Source: an uncultured Arachnia sp. (lineage in GTDB: Bacteria; Actinomycetota; Actinomycetes; Propionibacteriales; Propionibacteriaceae). Taken from it: 36,487 nt of DNA. The position numbers and the translations under genes are program-made. A model generated the notes under the pieces. That model made no database searches and was not told where the DNA came from. It saw only the letters and a program-made list of their open reading frames with translations. Below are positions 1 through 8,364 of the stretch, piece by piece; position 1 is the first letter of the stretch, and each line of letters starts with the position of its first letter. The stretch spans positions 1-36,487 of the forward strand of contig CANMNB010000020.1 of the NCBI GenBank assembly GCA_947499145.1. Reading direction: 5' to 3'.

Positions 1-168
1 GGTGGTCCCGGGACCACCAACTACCTCATGGTCCAGTACATCTACTCGACCGGTTTCGAGCGCGCGCGGATTGGCTACGCAAGCGCTGCGTCCATGGTGC
101 TGATGGTGATCCTGTTGGTGATCGCAGGGATCCAGATGAGGTTCGACCGGGGGGCTGAGTACGAATGA
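1..168 (+). CDS. Carbohydrate ABC transporter permease, MalF type (C-terminal fragment)
   Basis: The frame is open from the first base of the window and ends in TGA at 166-168, so only the last 55 residues are present. The fragment starts GGPGTTNYLMVQYIY and has one hydrophobic segment (about residues 31-45), then a short charged tail with RFDRGAEYE. This is the usual ending of the first of two sugar-ABC membrane subunits (MalF/UgpA-like), in which a GGP..T motif precedes the last transmembrane helix. The stop overlaps the next permease's start as ATGA, so the two are translationally coupled. The family call rests on this tail plus the adjacent MalG-type gene. The substrate cannot be told. 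Confidence 0.8.
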   Translation, partial: GGPGTTNYLMVQYIYSTGFERARIGYASAASMVLMVILLVIAGIQMRFDRGAEYE

Positions 169-1022
169 GGACACCTGGCCGCAGGCGAGGCCTGCCCGAG
201 CACCGTCAGTTCCTGCCCTCGGCGCTCCAGACCGCGGTGCTCTGGGGCCTGGCCCTGGCCTTCCTCCTGCCCCTGGCGTGGTTCGTGCTGAGCTCCTTCA
301 AGCCGGCCAGCGAACTGTTCCGCTTCCCACTGACGCCGCTGCCCGAGCGGTGGAGCGTGGAGGGCTATGCGACGGCGTGGGAGCGCTACGACTTCGCTCG
401 GTACTTCCTCAACACCACCGTCGTCGCGGTCGTCACCACCGCGCTGACCGTCATCGTCAGCGCTGCGACGGGCTTTGCGTTCGCGAAGTACAAGAACCGC
501 TGGCTCAAGGTGTTCTTCATCTGCATCCTGGCCACGACGATGCTGCCCACCGAGGTGATCATGCCCTCGACGTTCGCGGTCATCCGCGACCTGGGGCTCT
601 ACAACAAGCTGGCGGGCGTGATCGTGCCCTCGATCATCACCGCCACCGGCATCTTCATGTTCCGGCAGTACTTCCGCACCGTGCCCGACGAGCTCCTTGA
701 GGCAGCACGCATCGACGGAGCGGGCGAGATGCGCATCTTCTGGTCGATGATGTTGCCGTTGGCCCGGCCCATCGTCTTCACGCTGGCCATCTTCTCGTTC
801 CACTGGCGGTGGAACGACTACATCTGGCCGCTCATCGTGCTGAACGACCAGAAGCTCTACACGCTCCAAGTGGCCCTGCGGTCCATCGTGGGCGCTGAGA
901 ACATCGACTGGTCCGTGCTGCTCTCGGCGTCGGTGATCTCCATCGTGCCCATGGTTCTGGTCTTCATCGTGTTCCAGAAGTACATCCTCAACGCGGACAT
1001 CAACAGCGGGCTCAAGGGCTGA
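165..1022 (+). CDS. Carbohydrate ABC transporter permease, MalG type
   Basis: This 285-residue inner-membrane subunit belongs to a CUT1-type sugar importer. A first hydrophobic helix lies at about residues 22-43, followed by several more. The cytoplasmic EAA loop that docks on the ATPase is clear at residues 179-202 (EAARIDGAGEMRIFW, then MLPLARP). Length and C-terminal ending (NADINSGLKG) match the MalG/UgpE family. The ATG at 165 overlaps the stop of the preceding permease by four bases. The solute-binding protein and the ATPase are not in view; the ATPase is often a shared MsmK/UgpC-like protein elsewhere in actinobacteria. Given the lyase-like gene three bases downstream, the substrate is likely an oligosaccharide from polysaccharide breakdown, but this is inference. 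Confidence 0.92.
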   Translation: MRTPGRRRGLPEHRQFLPSALQTAVLWGLALAFLLPLAWFVLSSFKPASELFRFPLTPLPERWSVEGYATAWERYDFARYFLNTTVVAVVTTALTVIVSAATGFAFAKYKNRWLKVFFICILATTMLPTEVIMPSTFAVIRDLGLYNKLAGVIVPSIITATGIFMFRQYFRTVPDELLEAARIDGAGEMRIFWSMMLPLARPIVFTLAIFSFHWRWNDYIWPLIVLNDQKLYTLQVALRSIVGAENIDWSVLLSASVISIVPMVLVFIVFQKYILNADINSGLKG

Positions 1023-1025
1023 GCG

Positions 1026-2717
1026 ATGACTGGCGATGCACTGCTGGCGCGGGTCATCGCGGGCCTGCGCGACACGTGGTCCCGGGCCACCCCTGACCCC
1101 ACCACACCACACCGCGTGCTGCAGAACGCCGCGGAGGCCGCCTGCTACTGGCTGCTCCTCACGGACGCGGGTGTCGATGACCGCGCCCACGCCGCGGGCG
1201 TCGCCAAGGCCGCCGTCGATGCGCTGGCGTTGCAGCAGGATCCCGCCACGGGACTGTTCCTGGTGGGCGACAACGGGCTGTCGCCGCCGGATTCGGGCTT
1301 CACCATCAATGGGCTGGCGCGGCTCGTCGAGGTCCTGCGGAACGCGGCTGGGGGACCCGTGCCCGAGGGACTCCATACGCAGGTGCGGCAGGTGATCACG
1401 GCCGCCCTGCCGTCGCTGCGAACGGGCGGCGTCCACACCCCGAACCACCGCTGGGAGCTCGCATCCGCCCTGGTGCGCTCCGGGGTACTGCTGGAGGATG
1501 CCGCCGCGCTCGCCCGGGCGGACGAGTGGCTGGCGGAGGGGATCGACGTCCAGCCGGACGGTCTCTACTCCGAGCGCAGCCCGCTGTACGCGACGCACGT
1601 CACCAACCCCGCCCTCCTGGCGATCGCCCACCACCTGGGGCGGCCCGCTCTTGTTGACGTCGTCCACCGCAACCTCCATGCCCACGCCCTGCTGACCGAT
1701 GCCGATGGACAGGTGTGCACGCTGCAGTCCCGGCGGCAGGACCAGGCCCGTCCGTTCAGCGTCGCGGACTTCGAACACGACTACCGTGCGGTCGCGCACC
1801 TCACCGGCTGCGCCACGTGTCGTGCCATGGGTGAGTTCGCGGGATCGTTGGGAGGCTCGAACGCGGTGCCTTTGGCCGCAGGCCTGTTGCTCGGTCTGCT
1901 GGAGGTGGGCGACGGCGTCGGTGACCGCCCGGAACCGGGGCCGGGTTGGCACGATTTCACTGCCTCACATCTGGTGGTCCACCACGCCCCCGACGGCGGG
2001 CGACTCGTGGTGCGCGCCGCTCCGGACGTCGCCGTCCACCGGCGCGTGGCGTCGGGACTGAACCACTGCCCCGACGTCGTGGCGCTCCGCACGGGTGGGC
2101 TCAGTGTCGAGGGCATCCGGCTGACGCGGCGGTTCTTCGGGCTTGGGCCGTTCCGCGCGACGTCGTTGGACCGGGAGGGCGATTCGGTCGTCCTCCGCGA
2201 GACCGCGAGCGCCGCCTACTACCAGCCCATCCCGGCTGGCGAGCGCCGGGAGGAGGGTGACTACGTCGTCGGTTTCGAGGGTCGGTTCGCCGCAGCCATG
2301 GACTTCGACGCCCGCCCCCGGGACGACGTCGTCATGGCCACGCAGATCTCCGTCCATCTCGCGGAGGATGCGATCGGCCTGGTCGTCGCGACCGAGGGCC
2401 CGGCGGTGCCGCTCGCCCTGGAGATCTCATTCGGCACCCGTCCGGTGGGGGTGGCAGGGCAGTGCACCGCCGTCGACGACCGGAGTTGGCGCCTCAGGGG
2501 TGTGACCCGGCTGCGCGTGGCGGAGGACGAGTCGTGGAGCTTCCTCCCGGCGGGCGCGGCCCTGCTGGACTCCGACTTCTACGAACCCGGGGAGGCGTGG
2601 CGGTACCTGGGCGGCACGGACCGACGGGACGGGCCGCGCCTGCTCGTCTCCTGGATGGCGGGCACCCCGTTCGAGCTGGTGATTCGGCGGGATCGCCAAC
2701 CGGCCGACCGCCGCTGA
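1026..2717 (+). CDS. Polysaccharide lyase-like protein (heparinase II/III-like architecture)
   Basis: A 563-residue protein without a signal peptide. The first half is rich in helices and carries a conserved-looking [12 protein letters not shown] stretch and a [20 protein letters not shown] stretch, both typical of (alpha/alpha)6-toroid lyases and related hydrolases. The second half, from about residue 310, is beta-rich, as in the C-terminal sandwich of heparinase II/III-like enzymes. It starts three bases after the permease stop, with an AAGGG about eight bases before the ATG, so it belongs to the uptake operon. It probably degrades the imported oligosaccharide in the cytoplasm. I recognise the fold class rather than a characterised enzyme, and no catalytic residues can be assigned with certainty. 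An alternative is a glycoside hydrolase with the same toroid fold. Confidence 0.6.
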   Translation: MTGDALLARVIAGLRDTWSRATPDPTTPHRVLQNAAEAACYWLLLTDAGVDDRAHAAGVAKAAVDALALQQDPATGLFLVGDNGLSPPDSGFTINGLARLVEVLRNAAGGPVPEGLHTQVRQVITAALPSLRTGGVHTPNHRWELASALVRSGVLLEDAAALARADEWLAEGIDVQPDGLYSERSPLYATHVTNPALLAIAHHLGRPALVDVVHRNLHAHALLTDADGQVCTLQSRRQDQARPFSVADFEHDYRAVAHLTGCATCRAMGEFAGSLGGSNAVPLAAGLLLGLLEVGDGVGDRPEPGPGWHDFTASHLVVHHAPDGGRLVVRAAPDVAVHRRVASGLNHCPDVVALRTGGLSVEGIRLTRRFFGLGPFRATSLDREGDSVVLRETASAAYYQPIPAGERREEGDYVVGFEGRFAAAMDFDARPRDDVVMATQISVHLAEDAIGLVVATEGPAVPLALEISFGTRPVGVAGQCTAVDDRSWRLRGVTRLRVAEDESWSFLPAGAALLDSDFYEPGEAWRYLGGTDRRDGPRLLVSWMAGTPFELVIRRDRQPADRR

Positions 2718-2762
2718 CCGGAGCCTTCGTGGCACCGACATGCCCGTCGCGCCGCTGGGAAC

Positions 2763-2768
2763 TAGTCT
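2763..2768 (+). promoter_or_regulatory. Candidate -10 box (TAGTCT) for a leaderless serS transcript
   Basis: TAGTCT ends seven bases before the serS ATG at 2776, the spacing expected when transcription starts at or next to the start codon. No Shine-Dalgarno sequence precedes the ATG. No convincing -35 is visible. Confidence 0.45.
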
Positions 2769-2775
2769 TGGCTCC

Positions 2776-4053
2776 ATGATCGATCCCAAGTGGCTCCGCA
2801 CCGACCCCGACCGCGTCCGACGCTCGCAAGAGGCCCGCGGTGAGTCGGTGGAGCTGGTCGACGAGCTCATCGCCGCCGACGAGGCCCGCCGCGCCGGGAT
2901 CGTGATGTTCGAGACGCTCCGGGCGGAACAGAAGGACCTGGGGAAGTTGGTCGCCAAGGCCCAAGGCGAGGAGAAGGCGGTGCTGCTGGCCCGCACCAAG
3001 CAGCTGTCCGCCGACGTGAAGGCCGCCCAGGCCGACGCCGACGCCGCAGGGGCCCGGTTCGACGAGCTGATGCTGCAGGTCGGCAACCTCGTCATCGACG
3101 GGGTGCCCGAGGGCGGCGAGGACGAGGGCGTCGTCCTGGAGACGGTGGGAGAGCCGCGCGACTTCGTCGCCGAGGGCTTCGAACCCCGCGACCACCTGGA
3201 GATCGGCGAGCTCCTCGGCGCCATCGACATGGAGCGCGGCACCAAGATCTCCGGGTCCCGGTTCTACGTGCTGACAGGTGCCGGCGCCCAGCTGGAGATG
3301 GCCCTGCTCAACCTGGCGATGGCCAAGGCCGCGGAATGGGGGTTCACGCCCATGATCCCGCCGGCGCTGGTGAAGCCCTCGGCCATGGAGGGCACCGGAT
3401 TCCTCGGCCAGGCCGCGCAGGACGTCTATCACCTGCCGGCCGACGACCTCTACCTCGTTGGCACGTCCGAGGTGGCACTGGCCGCCTACCACAGCGACGA
3501 GATCCTCGACGCCGCCACCCTGCCGCGCCGCTACGTCGCCTTCAGCCCCTGCTTCCGTCGGGAGGCCGGCTCCTACGGCAAGGACACCCGCGGGATCTTC
3601 CGTGTCCACTGGTTCGACAAGGTGGAGATGTTCGTCCACTGCCGGCCAGAGGAGGCCGAGGACTGGCACCAGAAGCTGCTGGGCTTCGAAAAGGAGTTCC
3701 TCGAGGCCCTCGAGATCCCCTTCCAGGTGCTCGATGTGGCCTCCGGCGACCTCGGGTTGTCCGCCGCCCGCAAGTACGACTGCTACGCCTGGCTCCCCAC
3801 CCAGCAGCGCTACCGCGAGGTCACCTCCACGTCGAACTGCACCCAGTTCCAGGCCCGACGCCTGGCCATCCGCTACCGCGGTGACGATGGCACCGAGCCC
3901 GTCGCGACCCTCAACGGCACGCTCTGCGCGATGACACGGATGATCATCATGCTGCTGGAGAACCACCAGCAGGCGGACGGTTCCGTGCGGGTCCCCGACG
4001 CGCTGCGCCCCTACTTGGGCGGCCGCGAGGTGCTGTACCCGGTCGCCTCGTGA
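2776..4053 (+). CDS. serS: Seryl-tRNA synthetase
   Basis: A 425-residue class II aminoacyl-tRNA synthetase that charges tRNA-Ser with serine in the cytoplasm. The N-terminus ([17 protein letters not shown]) leads into the long antiparallel coiled-coil arm at about residues 30-100, which contacts the long variable arm of tRNA-Ser. Motif 2 is at about residues 260-285 ([20 protein letters not shown]). Motif 3 is at about 379-395 ([20 protein letters not shown]), in a form I associate with actinobacterial enzymes. I chose the ATG at 2776 over the in-frame ATG at 2740 because the family begins MIDPK/MIDLK and because the -10 box at 2763 suits a leaderless start there. It overlaps the next gene by four bases. 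Two of the cognate tRNA-Ser genes lie later in the window. Confidence 0.97.
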   Translation: MIDPKWLRTDPDRVRRSQEARGESVELVDELIAADEARRAGIVMFETLRAEQKDLGKLVAKAQGEEKAVLLARTKQLSADVKAAQADADAAGARFDELMLQVGNLVIDGVPEGGEDEGVVLETVGEPRDFVAEGFEPRDHLEIGELLGAIDMERGTKISGSRFYVLTGAGAQLEMALLNLAMAKAAEWGFTPMIPPALVKPSAMEGTGFLGQAAQDVYHLPADDLYLVGTSEVALAAYHSDEILDAATLPRRYVAFSPCFRREAGSYGKDTRGIFRVHWFDKVEMFVHCRPEEAEDWHQKLLGFEKEFLEALEIPFQVLDVASGDLGLSAARKYDCYAWLPTQQRYREVTSTSNCTQFQARRLAIRYRGDDGTEPVATLNGTLCAMTRMIIMLLENHQQADGSVRVPDALRPYLGGREVLYPVAS

Positions 4054-4835
4054 GCGGCGGCTTCACCCCGAAGCTGGTGGCGTTGGACATCGACGGGACC
4101 CTCGTCGACGCCGAGTCCCGGATGCCGGCGACGGTCAAGCGCGCCGTGGGGGAGGTCGCCGAGGCCGGGGTACCAGTGGTGCTCAGCACTGGGCGTTCCT
4201 GGTGGGCGACACAGATCGTCTTCGACGAGCTCGAGTTGCCGCCAGGCTGGGCCGTGGCCTCCAACGGTTCGAAGGTCATCACGTACCCACCGGTGGAGGT
4301 CCACGTCGACCACCTCTTCGACCCGGAGGACGTCATCCGGCAGGTCGCCGGTCTGGCGCCCGAGGCCCTGATCGCCGTCGAGGAGGGCATGTCGTGGCGG
4401 GTCAGCCGTCCCTTCCCGGAGGGGGAGCTGCACGGCGACGTCGTGGTCGAGTCGATCGAGGAACTGGCGTCCCGGCCCGTCTCCCGTGTCGTGATCCGCG
4501 ATCCCAACTCCTCCGAGGAGAAGTTCCAGCAGCTCACGGACCGGCTGAACCTGCACGAGGTGGCGTATTTCATCGGCTGGTCCGCCTGGCTGGACATCGC
4601 GCCCCAGGGGATCGACAAGGCCCATGGACTGCAGCGGGTGGTCGACGAGCTGGGTCTTTCCGCGTCCGACGTACTTGCCATCGGTGACGGCCGCAACGAC
4701 ATCGAGATGCTGCAGTGGGCTGGCCGTGGCGTCGCGATGGGCAACGCTCCCGAGGACGTCCGGGCAGCAGCCGACGCCGTCACCGGACACTTCGTCGATG
4801 ACGGCGTCGTGGCTGAGCTGCGGCGCTGGTTCTGA
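4050..4835 (+). CDS. Cof-type HAD-superfamily hydrolase
   Basis: A 261-residue cytosolic phosphatase of the haloacid dehalogenase superfamily, subclass IIB. Motif I is LDIDGTL with the catalytic pair D13/D15. Motif II serine/threonine lies in VVLSTGRS. The conserved lysine is in the GIDKAHGL region, and motif IV is [10 protein letters not shown] at about residues 212-221. The large cap domain sits between motifs II and III. The GTG start overlaps the serS stop (GTGA), so translation is coupled. The serS-HAD pairing is, as I recall, common in actinobacteria. Its substrate is probably a sugar phosphate or similar small phosphoester; it cannot be named from sequence. Confidence 0.9.
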   Translation: MSGGFTPKLVALDIDGTLVDAESRMPATVKRAVGEVAEAGVPVVLSTGRSWWATQIVFDELELPPGWAVASNGSKVITYPPVEVHVDHLFDPEDVIRQVAGLAPEALIAVEEGMSWRVSRPFPEGELHGDVVVESIEELASRPVSRVVIRDPNSSEEKFQQLTDRLNLHEVAYFIGWSAWLDIAPQGIDKAHGLQRVVDELGLSASDVLAIGDGRNDIEMLQWAGRGVAMGNAPEDVRAAADAVTGHFVDDGVVAELRRWF

Positions 4836-4846
4836 CCGCGGGTCAG
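4832..4846. terminator. Short perfect hairpin between convergent stop codons
   Basis: CTGACC (4832-4837) and GGTCAG (4841-4846) form a six-base-pair stem around a GCG loop. Each arm holds the stop codon of one convergent gene (HAD phosphatase and WhiB-HTH). It may serve as a small bidirectional terminator. There is no T-tract, and the stem is short. Confidence 0.35.
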
Positions 4847-5403
4847 GCCGCGCGAACCGGCGCAACGGGGGTGCCGTGCAGCACCTCGCGGGCAGCGGCC
4901 ATGACCTGGTCGGGCGTGGGCTTGGCAGCCGGCTTCGGCTGCTCCTGGATGCCCTCCCGCTCAATCCTGCGCAGGTGGCGCTTGACGGTGGACACCGAGC
5001 ACCCCATGCGCGCGGCAATGGCCGACAGCGGCTCCGTCGGGTTGGCCTGGCGGAGGCGGTAGATCTCATTGCGGTCGAACTGGCGGCCGGAGTTCACGCC
5101 CGCGTAGGTGTCGAAGTCGTCGTCGTCCACGGTGATGCCCAGGCGGACGCGGATCTCCCGGCGCTGCTTGCTGGTGGTGCCGGCGACGAAGCCAGCCACG
5201 TCGTGCTGGGTGACGGCGTTGGTGAGGCACTCCGCCAGGAGCGGGCAGCTGCCGCAGAGCTTGTCGCCCTGGGAGCGCAGCATCGCGTACTCCCGGCGGC
5301 TGGCCTGGGTGTTGGCGGACTCCGACTCCTCCATGAGCGGATGCAGGTACACGTTCGCGTACTGCACACACGGAGTGACGATGTCGGTGGCGGTGACAGT
5401 CAT
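4843..5403 (-). CDS. WhiB-family Fe-S regulator fused to a C-terminal helix-turn-helix
   Basis: A 186-residue protein. The N-terminal WhiB domain has four cysteines at 12, 50, 53 and 59 (C..CxxCx5C), the ligands of the family's [4Fe-4S] cluster. They are followed by VAGFVAGTTSKQRREIR, the degenerate equivalent of the family's G[VI]WGG turn. Residues 108-140 (IYRLRQANPTEPLSAIAARM, then SVSTVKRHLRRI) read as a helix-turn-helix like those in phage- or MarR-type DNA-binding domains. Canonical Wbl proteins have only a short basic tail here. The start ATG has GGGAG about eight bases upstream. It converges with the HAD gene and is divergent from the aldo/keto reductase. It is likely a redox- or NO-responsive DNA-binding regulator; its targets are unknown. 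Confidence 0.85.
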   Translation of the reverse strand: MTVTATDIVTPCVQYANVYLHPLMEESESANTQASRREYAMLRSQGDKLCGSCPLLAECLTNAVTQHDVAGFVAGTTSKQRREIRVRLGITVDDDDFDTYAGVNSGRQFDRNEIYRLRQANPTEPLSAIAARMGCSVSTVKRHLRRIEREGIQEQPKPAAKPTPDQVMAAAREVLHGTPVAPVRAA

Positions 5404-5528
5404 GTTCAGGCTCCCTTTCCAAGTTCCCCCGAGCTTTCGCTGGGGCCCTACTGGCTGATGTCTGAAAGCCTGCCGGAACGGCGTCGAGGGGGATAGGGGT
5501 TTTCCTGTGAGGTACTACCCGTTTCGCG

Positions 5529-5567
5529 TAGGTACATGCTGCCTACGGCTTTGAGTACATGTACCTA
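5529..5567. promoter_or_regulatory. 10-bp inverted repeat in the whiB/aldo-keto reductase intergenic region
   Basis: TAGGTACATG (5529-5538) and CATGTACCTA (5558-5567) are perfect reverse complements with a 19-base spacer. The right arm overlaps the palindrome GTACATGTAC (5555-5564). A smaller repeat, GTAGG/CCTAC (5528-5532 and 5542-5546), nests inside. It sits in the 239-base divergent region and is relatively A/T-rich. It could be an operator for one or both genes. Confidence 0.5.
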
Positions 5568-5607
5568 TTGACCGACCGAAGGCCGCTGTCAGCCGCATCC
5601 CCAGGGA

Positions 5608-5613
5608 TACGGT
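5608..5613 (+). promoter_or_regulatory. Candidate -10 box (TACGGT) for the aldo/keto reductase
   Basis: TACGGT lies about 30 bases before the ATG and ahead of the AGGAGG ribosome binding site. No clear -35 is visible. Confidence 0.3.
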
Positions 5614-5642
5614 GCTCAGGAAATCACGACTCAGGAGGACTG

Positions 5643-6647
5643 ATGGAGTACCGCTACCTCGGCAACTCGGGGCTCAAGGTGAGCGCCGTCACCTACGGCA
5701 ACTGGATCACCCACGGGTCGCAGGTGGAGAACGAGCGCGCGCAGGCGTGTGTAGCCGCGGCGCTGGACGCAGGCATCACGTCATTCGACACTGCGGACGT
5801 GTACGCGAACACCCAGGCCGAGACGGTCCTGGGCGAGGCCCTCAAGGGGGAGCGGCGCGAGTCGCTCGAGATCTTCACCAAGGTGTACTTCCCGACCGGC
5901 CCGATGGGCGCCAACGACTGCGGCCTCTCGCGCAAGCACATCATGGAATCGATCAACGGCTCGCTGGAGCGGCTGCAGACCGACTACGTCGACCTCTACC
6001 AGGCCCATCGGTTCGATGTGGAGACCCCGCTGGAGGAGACCATGCAGGCCTTCGCCGACGTCGTCGGCCAGGGCAAGGCCCTCTACATCGGCGTCTCGGA
6101 GTGGAACTCCGACCAGCTGCGACGGGCACACGCAATGGCGGGCGAGCTCGGGTTCCAGCTCGTCAGCAACCAGCCCGAGTACTCCATGCTGTGGCGGGTC
6201 ATCGAGGGCAAGGTGGTGCCGGCGTCGGAGGAGCTGGGGATCTCGCAGATCGTCTGGTCGCCGATGGCGCAGGGGATCCTCAGCGGCAAGTACCAGCCGG
6301 GCCAGCCGCCGCCGGAGGGCAGCCGCGCCACCGACGACAAGGGTGGGCGGAACTTCATCGAGCGGTGGATGCGCGACGACGTGCTCACCGCGGTGCAGAA
6401 GCTCCGCCCCATCGCGGACGGACTGGGCATCACGATGGCGCAGCTGGCGATCGCCTGGGTGCTGCAGAACGACAACGTCGCCGCAGCGCTGATCGGTGCG
6501 TCCCGGCCGGAGCAGATCGCGCCCAGCGCGGCGATGAGCGGCATGAAGCTGGATGACGACGTGATGGCAGCCATCGACGAGGCGCTGGACGACGTGGTGG
6601 AACGAGATGCGTCGCTGACCAGGGCTCCGGAAAAGCGTCCCTGCTGA
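5643..6647 (+). CDS. Aldo/keto reductase, Kv-beta/YghZ-like
   Basis: A 334-residue NADPH-dependent oxidoreductase with a (beta/alpha)8 barrel. The catalytic tetrad is visible: D49 and Y54 (FDTADVY), K80 (FTKVY) and H122 (YQAHRFD). The N-terminal MEYRYLGNSGLKVS and later SNQPEYSMLWR and WSPMAQGILSGKY segments resemble the AKR6/AKR14 group (potassium-channel beta subunits, YghZ). The ATG at 5643 has a perfect AGGAGG four to five bases upstream, which rules out the in-frame ATG at 5559 inside the regulatory repeat. The likely role is detoxification of aldehydes or methylglyoxal-like compounds; the substrate is not determinable. Confidence 0.93.
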   Translation: MEYRYLGNSGLKVSAVTYGNWITHGSQVENERAQACVAAALDAGITSFDTADVYANTQAETVLGEALKGERRESLEIFTKVYFPTGPMGANDCGLSRKHIMESINGSLERLQTDYVDLYQAHRFDVETPLEETMQAFADVVGQGKALYIGVSEWNSDQLRRAHAMAGELGFQLVSNQPEYSMLWRVIEGKVVPASEELGISQIVWSPMAQGILSGKYQPGQPPPEGSRATDDKGGRNFIERWMRDDVLTAVQKLRPIADGLGITMAQLAIAWVLQNDNVAAALIGASRPEQIAPSAAMSGMKLDDDVMAAIDEALDDVVERDASLTRAPEKRPC

Positions 6648-6683
6648 CCAAGAGCCAACCGAGGGCAGCGTAGAGAAAGTCGC

Positions 6684-6752
6684 CGCCACCAATCTCTGGC
6701 TATTTGGAGCCCGTAAGCGCACCATGGAGTCAACGGCCAACGATTGGTGGTG
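6684..6752 (+). promoter_or_regulatory. Long-range inverted repeat that would cover the next gene's ribosome binding site
   Basis: CCACCAATC (6686-6694) is the exact reverse complement of GATTGGTGG (6742-6750), and C6684/G6752 extend the pairing past a G-T wobble. The right arm is the only purine-rich stretch before the ATG at 6758, so pairing would hide the ribosome binding site. The intervening loop is 47 bases. Confidence 0.3.
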
Positions 6753-6757
6753 ACGTC

Positions 6758-8356
6758 ATGTCAACCCGGAATCGAGCGCCTGGAAGAGCGATCGTCTCGC
6801 GTCTCCTGGTAGGCGTTCTTGTTCTCATCGCATCGTTCACAGGAACGCGCGCTGAAGCCGCGGACCTCTTCGGCCACGACGTGTCGTGGCCCCAGTGCCC
6901 AGCCCCCGAGGGCTATGGCTTGCCCATGCCTCCGTCGGATACCAAGTTTGTGATCATCGGTCTGACCAAGGGTCTGGCGTTCACCAGGAATCCGTGCCTG
7001 CAGAGCCAGGTGGAGTGGGCCACGTCCCGGTCCAAGCCGACCCAGGCGTACGGAATGGCCACGTATCCGACGGCAGCCCAGCTGACGCAGTACGGCGCGA
7101 GTGGTCCGTGGCGCACGACGACCTTGGCCGGTCGGCTCAGCAACGTCGGCTATGCGGAGGCCAAGTACTCGGTGGCCTACATGCAGTCCATCGGGTGGAA
7201 GCCGCCGGTCGTGTGGATCGACGTCGAGCCGCGCCCGGCCCAACCGTGGCCCGGCGGCACGGCAGCCAAGCGGGCACTCAACCGTGCGGTCATCGACGGG
7301 TTCATGCGAGGTCTCTCAGAGTCCGGGTACAGCTACGGCATCTACTCGTACACGAATGGCTGGAATGAGATCGTCGGCAACTGGAAGCTGCCCACCGTCC
7401 CGGTCTGGGCGACTGCCGGGCGCCTGGACTACCCCACCGAAGCCCTGGATCGTTGCACGCAACCGAGTTTCTCCGGTGGACGGGTGCTCATCTCGCAGTG
7501 GTACGACGACACCCGCGACTACAACCGGACGTGCGGCACGTACCAGTTCACGTCGTTCTCGCGACCGCTGCCACCCACCACCGGCTTCGGCAACGACATG
7601 AACGGGGACTGGAGGAACGACATCATCACCCGTTCCCCGGATGGACGCCTCTGGCGCCTACCGGGAAACGAGCGCGGCCAGTTCCTGGCCCGGGAGCAGA
7701 TAGGCCGGAGTTGGGGGGTCATGAACCTCATCGAGACAGTCGGTGACGTCAGCGGAGACGGCAAGAGCGACTTCATCGCACGTGAAGCGCGGACCGGAGC
7801 CCTCTACCTGTACGTGGGATACGGGTACGGCGGAGGATCGCGCAGCCAGATCGGGCGCCACTGGAACTCCATGGCGGCCATCGCGGGCGTGGGTGACTTC
7901 AACGGGGACGGCAGGGTGGATCTCGTCGCCGTCCAGCGCAACACGGGGGAGCTCTGGCTGTACAAGGGAAACTCGTTCGGCGGGCTGTCCCGGCAGAGGA
8001 TCGGCACAGGTTGGGGGGTCATGGACCTCCTGGTCTCCGCCGGGGACTTCAACAGCGACGGTAACCCCGACCTCATCGCCCGGGACGGGCGGTACGGCTC
8101 CCTGTGGCTGTATCCCGGTGATGGCCGGGGCAGCCTGGGGCTGCGGTCCCGCATCGGCAGGGGCTGGGAGGTCATGGACATGATCACGGGGCCTGGCGAC
8201 GTGACAGGCGACCGGATACCCGACTTGGTGGCGCGCACCCGTGGCACCGGTCAACTCTGGGTGTACCCCGGCAATGGGAGCGGAACCCATGCGGCTCGTT
8301 CGCTGCTGCCCCGACCGGAGGGCATCTCCTGGCTCAGCTACGACGCGATCGCCTGA
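6758..8356 (+). CDS. Secreted GH25-like/DUF1906-like protein with FG-GAP repeats
   Basis: A 532-residue exported protein. The signal peptide (about residues 1-35) is basic, then hydrophobic (LLVGVLVLIASF), and ends at an AEA-A site. Residues 36-285 resemble the GH25 lysozyme-like or DUF1906 glycosidase fold, with a GHDVSWPQCP start, a WIDVEPRP strand carrying the candidate acidic residues, and YGIYSYTNGW. From about residue 290 there are five blade-like repeats about 50 residues apart, four with GD(V/F)(S/N/T)xDxxxD calcium-loop motifs. Each ends in a LW.Y(P/K)G strand and an IG..W..M linker, as in FG-GAP/VCBS propellers. The start at 6758 was chosen because it begins the signal peptide. It may cleave peptidoglycan or another wall glycan while docked through the propeller. 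Confidence 0.82.
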   Translation: MSTRNRAPGRAIVSRLLVGVLVLIASFTGTRAEAADLFGHDVSWPQCPAPEGYGLPMPPSDTKFVIIGLTKGLAFTRNPCLQSQVEWATSRSKPTQAYGMATYPTAAQLTQYGASGPWRTTTLAGRLSNVGYAEAKYSVAYMQSIGWKPPVVWIDVEPRPAQPWPGGTAAKRALNRAVIDGFMRGLSESGYSYGIYSYTNGWNEIVGNWKLPTVPVWATAGRLDYPTEALDRCTQPSFSGGRVLISQWYDDTRDYNRTCGTYQFTSFSRPLPPTTGFGNDMNGDWRNDIITRSPDGRLWRLPGNERGQFLAREQIGRSWGVMNLIETVGDVSGDGKSDFIAREARTGALYLYVGYGYGGGSRSQIGRHWNSMAAIAGVGDFNGDGRVDLVAVQRNTGELWLYKGNSFGGLSRQRIGTGWGVMDLLVSAGDFNSDGNPDLIARDGRYGSLWLYPGDGRGSLGLRSRIGRGWEVMDMITGPGDVTGDRIPDLVARTRGTGQLWVYPGNGSGTHAARSLLPRPEGISWLSYDAIA

Positions 8357-8364
8357 TCGGGCGC

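Noticed and set aside
75-1952. A 625-codon open frame on the minus strand
   Set aside because: It is antisense to the MalG permease and the lyase-like gene. The product is low-complexity (Arg/Asp/Gln/Gly-rich) with no motif, as expected from a high-GC shadow frame.
2494-3966. Long minus-strand open frame opposite serS
   Set aside because: serS is certain from its motifs, and the antisense product has only biased composition.
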